From assembly GCA_002989075.1 (NCBI GenBank), contig PSQN01000010.1, positions 62,001 through 126,000 of the forward strand: a stretch of 64,000 nucleotides of DNA, written 5' to 3'. The notes under the pieces were generated by a model. That model ran no database searches. It saw only the letters and a program-made list of their open reading frames with translations, and was not told the DNA's origin. Origin of the DNA: Arthonia radiata (taxonomy: Eukaryota; Ascomycota; Arthoniomycetes; Arthoniales; Arthoniaceae). Made by a program: the position numbers and the translations under genes. Position 1 is the stretch's first letter; every line of letters begins with the position of its first letter. Shown one piece after another: positions 56,011 to 64,000 of this stretch.

Positions 56011-58681
56011 ATGAGTGCCGCTCACGGCAGGGAAGTCCTCCCTACCAATGTCAAGCCTACGCATTACAACCTGACATTGGAACCTGATCTCGTCAAACAC
56101 ACCTACAACGGCACCGTGAGCATTGAGTGAGTCCAGCCTTATGTCAATTACATGCTCCTGTTGCTGATATACTTCGTGCAGTCTCGACGTCAACGAATCA
56201 AGTAGCTCCATCGCCCTCAACGCGGTTGAGATCGACATCAAGAAGGCCGTTGTACATGGCGCGAGTGGAGTCCTATCAGAAAACCCCACGATCTCAAGAG
56301 ATGAAGACAAACAGACAGACACGTTCACTTTCGACGGCTCGTTGCAAGCTGGCTCCAAGGCGAAGCTCGTGCTTGACTTCACGGGAATCTTGAACGACAA
56401 CATGGCTGGCTTTTATCGGTCGACATACAAGGCCAAAGATGGGTCCACTAGGTACATGGCAACAACTCAGATGGAGCCGACAGATGCAAGAAGAGCGTTT
56501 CCTTGCTTCGACGAGCCAGCTCTGAAAGCCAAATTCACTGTCACACTGATCTCAGACCCCGGCTTGACCTGTCTCAGCAACATGGACGTCGCAAGCGAGA
56601 AGGAGATCACTTCAAGCGTATCAGGTAGCAAGAAGCAGGCAGTGAAATTCAACGAGACTCCACCCATGTCAACTTATTTGCTCGCCTTCATCGTCGGTGA
56701 GCTCAACAAGATCGAATCGAACGAGTTCAGAATTCCAGTGCGAGTATTTGCACCACCTGATCAGGACATCAACCACGGCAAGTTTTCTGTTGACCTAGCG
56801 GCTAAGACGTTGGCTTTCTACGAGAAGAAGTTTGACAGTCGATTCCCGCTCCCCAAGATGGACATGGTGGCCATCCCAGATTTCAGCGCGGGCGCCATGG
56901 AGAACTGGGGGTTAGTGACGTATCGGGTTGTCGATGTTCTATTCGATGAAAAGACGTCAGGTGCCATGACCAAGCAGCGTGTCGCCGAAGTCGTGCAGCA
57001 TGAACTTGCGCACCAGTGGTTTGGCAACTTGGTCACAATGGACTTCTGGGAAGGTCTGTGGCTGAATGAAGGGTTTGCTACCTGGATGTCGTGGTTCTCT
57101 TGCAATGCCTTCTATCCCGAGTGGAAGGTATGGCAGAGTTACGTCACCGACAACTTGGCCGGCGCGCTCTCACTCGACTCACTGCGCAGCAGTCACCCTG
57201 TTGAGGTACCGGTGAAACGAGCAGATGAAGTCAATCAGATCTTCGATGCCATCTCATACTCGAAAGGCTCGTGCGTCCTTCGCATGGTGTCGAAGTTCCT
57301 GGGTGAAGAGACTTTCCTTGAAGGTATTCGCCGTTATCTCAAAAGGCATGCATACGGCAACACACAGACTACAGACCTTTGGAACGCGTTGTCAGATGCC
57401 AGCGGCAAAGACGTGGCGGGCGTCATGCACACCTGGACGAAGGAGGTCGGATACCCCGTGCTGAGTGTCACAGAGCAAGGCGACGATATTCACATCAAGC
57501 AGAATCGTTTCTTGCGGACTCATGACGTGAAGCCAGAAGAAGACAAGACGCTGTATCCAGTGTTCCTCGGGGTAAGAACGAAGCAGGGCGTAGACGAGGA
57601 GCAGACTCTCCTTGAGCGCGAGAAGACCCTCAAGAAGCCGCAAGACGATTTCTATAAACTCAACGCGGATCACGCTGGCACTTACCGCACCTTCTACCCA
57701 GCCTCACGATTGGAGAAGCTGGGCAAAGCTGCCAAGGACGGGCTGCTGACTGTGGAAGATCGCGCAGGCATGATTGCGGACGCTGGAGCGCTCTCTGGCT
57801 CTGGTTACCAGCCTTCCTCAAGTACGCTCACGCTGCTCAACGGGTTCAAGAGCGAGACAGAGTTTGTGGTTTGGGATCAGCTCACGTCTTGGATCTCGGG
57901 TCTTCGCGCCACGTGGATCTTCGAGGATGACAAAACTCGAGATGCAATCAAAGCCTTCTTCCGCGATCTGGTCAGCGACAAGGCGCATCAGCTCGGCTGG
58001 CAATTCACACCCGGCGAAGACAACATCCAGCAGCAATTCAAGGCATTGATGTTCTCGAGCGCGGGGTCTGCAGGGGACGAGAAAGTCATCAAGGCCGCAC
58101 AAGACATGTTTGCGCGTTTCAGCAAGGGCGACAAGTCAGCCATCAATCCTAACATTCGTGGAGGTGTCTACAGCATTGTGTTGCAGAATGGTGGGGAGAA
58201 GGAGTACGACGTGGTGCTGGACGTGTACAAGAATGGCGAGACCTCTGACGAGCGCAACACGGCTCTACGCGCTCTCGGTCGTGCCAAAGATCCGAAGTTG
58301 ATCAAGCGCACACTGGAGCTGGCCATGGGCAACGAGGTGCGAAGCCAGGACATTTACATGCCGCTCGGCGGTCTTCGCACTCACAAGGAGGGCATTGGCG
58401 CGTTGTGGGAGTCGATGAAGACGAATTGGGATATGCTAGTGAAGAGGCTGCCACCGGGACTGTCCATGCTGGGATCGGTGGTGACGCTGTGCACATCAAG
58501 CTTCACGCACCGGGATCAGATGGAGGATGTGGAGAAGTTCTTCGCTGGCCGCAGTACGAAGGGCTTCGACCAGACACTGGCACAGAGCCTGGACTCGATC
58601 CGATCGAAGACGAACTGGGTGCAGCGTGATGCGAAGGACGTACAGGATTGGTTGAAGAGCAACGGCTACTACAAGTCGTGA
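56011..58681 (+). CDS. APE2: M1 zinc aminopeptidase, Ape2/Aap1 type
   Basis: Two exons, 56011-56126 and 56182-58681 (871 residues from the chosen start). The enzyme removes N-terminal residues from peptides. The M1 catalytic core shows GAMENWG, HELAHQWFGNLV with the zinc His pair, and NEGFATWM with the third zinc ligand. MEPTDARRAFPCFDEP, SKGSCVLRMV and the C-terminal LVKRLPPGLSMLGSVVT are also present. It is very close to yeast Ape2 across the whole length. The start at 56011 has a good context (CCGCCATGAG), but an in-frame ATG at 55690 would add about 107 Arg-rich residues. Yeast Ape2 also has a long N-terminal extension, so alternative starts are plausible. The 55-nt intron has GTGAGT/GCAG signals. 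Confidence 0.93.
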
Positions 58682-59646
58682 GCATCTCGTCGGAGCCGGA
58701 AGAGGAGCAGAGGAGGTCCAGTGGAGCTTTTGTACAGCACCCCACTCCACACACTGGTGGAGCAACTGGAGAGGTGCATGTTCATGTATCGAGCCGGGGG
58801 CCTCGTGGTCGTACAGACAGCAAAGCCAACGGTCGTGGCCGTTATTCCCAGATTGAGAGCAAATATCAACGGTGAGAAGGGAGGTGGTACATGGAGAGAG
58901 GGTTTGGCAGCCGCAGATCGTGATGCCTTGTAAGAACTAGTCGTGCCATTGAACGATTGAACAGGGGTTCTACCCACGCGTTGTCCTAATTCAGCCCTGT
59001 CAGCCACCGCGTTTGACTTTACCCGGCCTCCTTCCGTGCCAACATCTGCCGCCGCCGCCCCGTCGTCGACTGCGATCGCTCCGGCCGTGCGTTTTCAAAA
59101 GGCGGCCTGCAACCTATGTATAACACTGGAAATTTTGCAGGTGCATCGCAAGTGTGTTTATGCTGATTCGAATAGAAGTGCAAAGTCAAAGGCTCAGCGA
59201 TGGATGTATCAGCAAGATCGCCGTCATCTTCAACGATGTCCACTAACATCTATAAGGCTGAGGCGGCGTCTGCACGTGTATGGGTGCCTGCCTTTTTCTA
59301 GGGGCACGCACCAGTCAGGACTGCAGGCTTGGGGTGCATGGCCGTTGCAAACTCCCCCCCAAGCAAAATAATCTCTCGTTTTCCCTCCATCCATTGCGTC
59401 TTCCCTCCCCTTTACCATCTCTTCACACTCGCTTCATTCTTCGCTCTTGCTTCTTGTACTTCATGTTGTAATTATGATTTAATCCTTATCTCATCCACTA
59501 ATAATCCACTGGCCAGATCGACGCCAGACTCCTGCATCAACCCAGGCGCCCGAGATCCACCGTCCAGCCTTCTCATCCAACCCCCTCGCTCTCCGCACGC
59601 CTTCCCTTTAATCAAGGCGTGAGTGTTCTATACTCCCCAGCATTGA
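58682..59646. other. Intergenic region with long C/T-rich leader
   Basis: About 965 bases. The stretch 59370-59640 is rich in C and T and is the likely leader of the next gene. No other feature seen. Confidence 0.5.
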
Positions 59647-62600
59647 ATGCCTTCTGCTCCGCTGCCATCATCATTACCATCTGCAATGGACGCTGACCTG
59701 AAGATGGCAGTTCAACACCGCCCTCACTCAGACCCCATCATCCTCTCTTTCGATCTTCCTTCGCTCGCCTACCCTCCGCCGACGAGGGACCTCTCGACAG
59801 CCAAGTCTCGTCCCAAGTTCAGATTCACCCCGATGAATAAGATTGCCAGTCGTTTCAACCGCAGAAAGTCCTCTTCAAATGTCTTGGAATTTGGCGAGCC
59901 GCCCCCGTCGGGTGAATCCTCCTTTCGGGTACTCGAGAGACCCTCGCAGCCACGTCAGCAATCAATCTACGGTGAAGAGCAATACTTGAAGAGACCACCA
60001 CAGTTGCGACCGAGGACATCACCAACAAATAGCCCTCGTCGGCCATATTCATACTTCGGCGACGGGTCCGATTTATCAAGCAACAGGTAAGCAGTCAGCA
60101 CTAGGCGCACGGTCCTCCCGGTTGTCTGCAACGTGTATTCTAAGACCGTTCCTTTGTCAGGCCGTGTTCGGCTTACTGACCACGTCACAATAACAGGGGC
60201 TCCGGCAATACCAACAATTCGAACGCGACCACCGTGGACTCTACGAAGCGGTTCAGCTCTTACTCTACTGAAGCCTCATCCGTTGAAGACTCCCTCGATG
60301 ATCAAGCCGACCTCCCTTTCCCGCCCCGTCAGAAATATGCTCCTGTCCCGCTAGCAAGTTCTGAACCTCCCGAACCTGAACCACAGTCCCGCAAGTCTTT
60401 TTCCCTCAAAGCGGCTGGCCGAGCCTTCTCGTTTGGCGCAAAGTCTGCAAAGAACATCGTCAAGCCACCTGAGGATGTACCACCCCTACCGACCCACCGT
60501 GATCGGTCTATGACCGTGAGCAGCTACGCGAGCACTGCGACACCTCCGAAGCTTGATCTGGGAGCTGGTACAGGACTAGGCCTGGGCGAGTCGGACTTTG
60601 GAGACCTGTTCACACACCGCAAGAGCCCCATCATGGAAGAGCCTTTACCTCCCATGCCTCCTCCCAAGGCGATGTCACCATATGGCTCGTCGGTTATGAC
60701 GCAGGATTATGAATTTCAGCCGCCCCCAATGAACACGTCGACATACCTCAACTATCACACTCCAAGCGCTCCACCCCGGCACGGTACTCCTGACACAGAT
60801 CTATACCCTTCACGTCATCCTACCCCTGGCACGGACCGTCATCTTGCGCGACGCAACTCACCCAACAACGAAGGCTGCTCCTTGAGAGAGATTCAATCTC
60901 GCAGGACTGGCTCGCCTTATTCATGGAGAAGTGGAGCATCCGAAGAACGGTTAATGTCGTCGCCTAAGCTGGCGTCGCAGCAAGACAGTCCTAACCTCGG
61001 CTCCAGCTTTGCTACGCATGCCGGCGCCGATACGTCGAATGTCCTAGATACACTAATGGCTCATTATGCGAAAGAAAACGACAAGAGTCCGAACCCACCC
61101 CGTCATATCCCGGAGCCGAAGCCCGTCGCTCGCACAAGAGATGCACGACCGCCACCGTCAGCCTACCGTGGGCCTGAACCACGCAAGCGATCGCCGCTCA
61201 GTGAGGATGCTCGCATCGGCAATGCGAATTACAGTGCAGAGAGGCCAGATGGCTTCTCCGATGTTTCTTTGACGTCCGCTATTCCCAAGGCCAACGTTGA
61301 CGACGAAGATTCGATGTTTGACGCACCTCGTCCGCGCCAGTTCTTGCGTCCGCACTCGAGATCTATCACAGCGCCGGCTACAAGCGGCAAGGTCATGACA
61401 CCCAAGGAGTTTGAACAATATAAGAAGCACAAAGAGAACGAGCCCCCGGAGGAGGAGGACAAGAGCGAAGCTTCTTCAGACGACGAGACTTACGAGGATG
61501 ACGATGAGGTTGAACGTCAAAAAGAAGCCGCAAAGCAAAGAAGAAAGCAAGAGGCGCACCTGGCCGTCTACCGACAGCAAATGATGAAGGTCACTGGCGA
61601 GCAGCCGTCAGACCTGCCGTCAGTGCCACAGCGAGTGCCCTTGGAACGCTCGAGCGCAAGTGCACCCATATTGCATGGTGCGTTGGCATTTGAGAACAAG
61701 AGCAAGAGTGACTCGCGAGGTAGCAAGAGCAGCCAAGATGATGACGAGGACGAGGAAGTGCCTCTGGGTGTGCTTCAGGCGCATGGTTTTCCTAACAAGA
61801 ACAGGCCACCAACGAGAACAAGCTCAAGCACGCCGGCTATCGTTCGATCTGAGAGTCAAGTGTCGATGTACCCTGCGCCCGGTGGCACCACACGGAACGA
61901 TCCTGCTGCTGGTGGCGGCGGAAACCCCAATCTGCCGGTCTTTGCAAAAAATCTACCGCAAGATCCATATCTTGGTGCCAGCTTGGTCAACACTCCAACA
62001 CGAGAAGCCTTGAATCACAGTAGCTCAGGTCACCCACCTCCCGGTGTTGGCGGTAATTTACCTCCCGGTGGCCTAGTCGGTGTCATTGCCAACGAGGAAC
62101 GTGCCAAAGCCGCTCGTCGTGGGAGTCCCAACGCTCGCGGTACTTACGACCCTATCCCAGCCCCTCAGCTTCCGCATGAGCTTCACCAGCATCAGATGAT
62201 GCAACAAATGGCTCAGCAACAGATGCCTCCGCAAGCTTATGGACCTCAGATGCCACACACGCCCATGACTCCCGGCGAACACTCGCAAGTCCAAATGGCA
62301 AACAACATGACTCAGATGATGCAGATGCAAATGCAATTGATGCAGTGGGCGATGCAGAACCAGGGTCAAATGCCGAATGGGATGCCCATGACCCCAGGCA
62401 TGCCTAATGGTATGCAGTCGCCTCAACTGCCGCAACAGAACTTTGGCCAACTCCTCGGCACTGACGCGATGGGTCGTCCCATCTCGATGGCCAGCACGCC
62501 CGCCATGGGTGCACACCAGCGATCACCTAGCAGTATGTCACGTGGTAACAGCCCTGGCCACCTGTCTTCTCCTCCTCATGGTATGCACGCCCCCAATGGT

Positions 62601-62990
62601 GGCTACGCTCCCTCGATTGCGCCGTCAGAGCGCAGTGTGGTCGGCCAGCCATCACGGTATAGGCCCGTCACACCCGGTGCCGGCCAGAACCGCGACGACT
62701 CACGATCCTCCTCGATATCTCAGCAGACTGTTCAAGCATTGAAGGGTCAACGGTCGCAGTCTCGATTACGGCACCCGGCTCGGACTGAGTCACCCAAGCC
62801 AACCATCAAGGCTGTCGAACGTCCCAAGCACGGTGGTCATGATGATGAAGATGACGACGAAGGATGGGCAGAGATGCAGCGACAGCGAAAAGCTCGCCAG
62901 AACCGCTGGAAGCACACGCAGCCGCAGCCGCAATCGACGGTCTCCGGGTCGCAAGAAGGCGGCCTTGAGGGGTTGTACTACGAGGGTTAG
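59647..62990 (+). CDS. Large disordered conserved fungal protein of unknown function
   Basis: Two exons, 59647-60086 and 60197-62990 (1077 residues). The 110-nt intron has donor GTAAGC and acceptor AACAG. Most of the protein is Ser/Pro/Arg-rich and looks disordered. A more conserved-looking island is MTPKEFEQYKKHKE, then an acidic run (EASSDDETYEDDDEVE) and AAKQRRKQEAHLAVYRQQMMKVTGE, probably a helix. Downstream there is a Met/Gln/Pro-rich region (about 62150-62480) and a final helix with DDEGWAEMQRQRKARQNRWK. I recall similar proteins in other Pezizomycotina but no assigned function. Many SP and TP sites suggest phosphorylation. The N-terminal ATG at 59647 is followed by an internal in-frame ATG at 59686. 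Confidence 0.78.
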
Positions 62991-63759
62991 CACGCGTGAT
63001 GAAGGAAGAGCATGCATATTGGGTGGTAGTTTCACATCTTCGACTTACCCCTCTCGATATCGAGGGCATTCTTTTTGAAAATCATCTTGCATTGCGACGG
63101 ACGCCTCCTGGATGACTATGGGCTATGGATATGGACGCACAAAAAGAACATTCGGTATTTAGTCTAATCAGTCATGTGGATGGCATCGGGGGAGGACTGA
63201 AAATGAAGGCCCAGTTGTACATGCGCTTTAGTGGCCGAGACGAGATGTCTAGAAACGCATTTTTATCACCTATGGAGGCGCTGTTGCGTTCTTGTGGTGT
63301 GTGCTTGAATATGAAACATGTTCATAATCGATCGAGTCTTGTATCAGCTGTGTCTTCTTCTTCTTCTTGGTCCCTGCGTTTGGTGCGTGCTTGTGGGGTT
63401 GCTGTGCTTGGGAGTGGATGGACGACAGGGTCATTGGTTCTTGGCAATTTTGACTTGGTTGAAAGACGACTCTAAACTCAAAAACAGTCCATACAATTCG
63501 GTCACGATCATCATTATGACTGACAGATGCGCGAGAAGCAAATTGCAATAAGACACAACTAGCATACCAATCAGGATCACCCGAAGTCCTGTCTAAAGAC
63601 GCCACCAACAATCTCCAACCAGTGCCAATCCATCCACAAAGCAACATGAGCACGTGAATATAACCAAGCCCCGACGAAGCACATACAATACGCATCCCGT
63701 CGACGCCACCACCACGGAAACCACCATTTACTCACAAACTCCCGGTAGAGGGACGAACG
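62991..63759. other. Intergenic region upstream of TRM112
   Basis: About 770 bases with the 3' UTR of the disordered protein and the TRM112 promoter. Short frames are unsupported. Confidence 0.5.
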
Positions 63760-64000
63760 ATGAAACTCCTCACTCTCAACTTCCTCACCTGCGCCGTCAA
63801 GTCCTGTCGGTCCGCCGCTACCACCTCCGCTTCCACCCAATCTCAGTCAACCCAACGTAACACGGATCCCACCAACAACAACGACGACGACGACCCGGAT
63901 ACGGATGAACAACCCAAAGGCTCCTCCTTCCCTCTCCATCTAAGCGACGTCGAACTCACAAGCACAGACTTAGACTTCCACGAGGAGTTCTGGCGGAATA
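63760..64000 (+). CDS. TRM112: Trm112 methyltransferase activator (3' partial)
   Basis: The first 80 codons are visible; the frame continues past the right edge. Trm112 is a small zinc-binding partner that activates several methyltransferases acting on tRNA (Trm9, Trm11), rRNA (Bud23) and the release factor eRF1 (Mtq2). The start MKLLTLNFLTCAVKSC is the family signature. A disordered, Asp-rich insert (about residues 20-53, TQRNTDPTNNNDDDD) follows, then FPLHLSDVELTSTDLDFHEEF, where the family consensus resumes. Such an insert is absent from yeast Trm112 but common in fungi as far as I recall. The zinc ligand Cys of the C-terminal half would lie outside the window. Confidence 0.93.
   Translation, partial: MKLLTLNFLTCAVKSCRSAATTSASTQSQSTQRNTDPTNNNDDDDPDTDEQPKGSSFPLHLSDVELTSTDLDFHEEFWRN

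Overview
The window is nuclear DNA from a filamentous ascomycete. Genes carry short introns (mostly 45-120 nt, GTRNGT donors, CTRAY branch points, YAG acceptors). They lie on both strands about every 2-3 kb. Many proteins are typical of Pezizomycotina: Atg1 with a long disordered tail, a Sec59 dolichol kinase with a long N-terminal extension, a HxB-type molybdenum cofactor sulfurase and a rhodopsin-domain membrane protein. Gene structure and content suggest Dothideomycetes, but no marker in the window proves the class.

Layout. The left edge holds the C-terminus of an unknown gene, then SHR3 (amino-acid-permease chaperone), two divergent F-box-like genes, a weak small gene, PRP39 (U1 snRNP), SEC59 and ATG1. 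From 16.4 to 23.5 kb there is a gene-poor stretch. It contains two diverged copies of one sequence in inverted orientation (about 18.2-19.97 kb and 21.96-23.15 kb) around a 2 kb spacer of gene fragments. Next come a conserved hypothetical gene, the molybdenum cofactor sulfurase, a multi-pass membrane protein, a five-exon secreted protein assembled here from short exons, and a rhodopsin-domain membrane protein. PRP28, mitochondrial ribosomal protein mL59 and a GH47 alpha-mannosidase follow. After them lie two tandem F-box-like paralogues, a basic (probably nuclear) protein, a secreted M20 peptidase and an MFS sugar transporter. RPL38 and DPH4 are divergent. A Cys-repeat GPI-type surface protein with a broken frame, an M1 aminopeptidase (Ape2 type), a large disordered protein and the first 80 codons of TRM112 complete the window.

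Themes. Many genes serve RNA splicing (PRP39, PRP28) or translation (RPL38, DPH4, TRM112, mL59), but they are dispersed housekeeping genes, not an operon. No biosynthetic cluster, tRNA, rRNA, CRISPR or intact mobile element was recognised. The least ordinary observations are the inverted decayed duplication with a perfect 18-bp hairpin in one copy, and three separate decayed tandem duplications located at gene 3' ends (F-box gene, PRP28, basic nuclear protein). Others are a tandem cysteine repeat whose 161-bp period breaks the frame, a very long PRP39 intron with tandem acceptors, and a previously hidden five-exon secreted protein. All identifications are by eye from sequence motifs; no database search was run.
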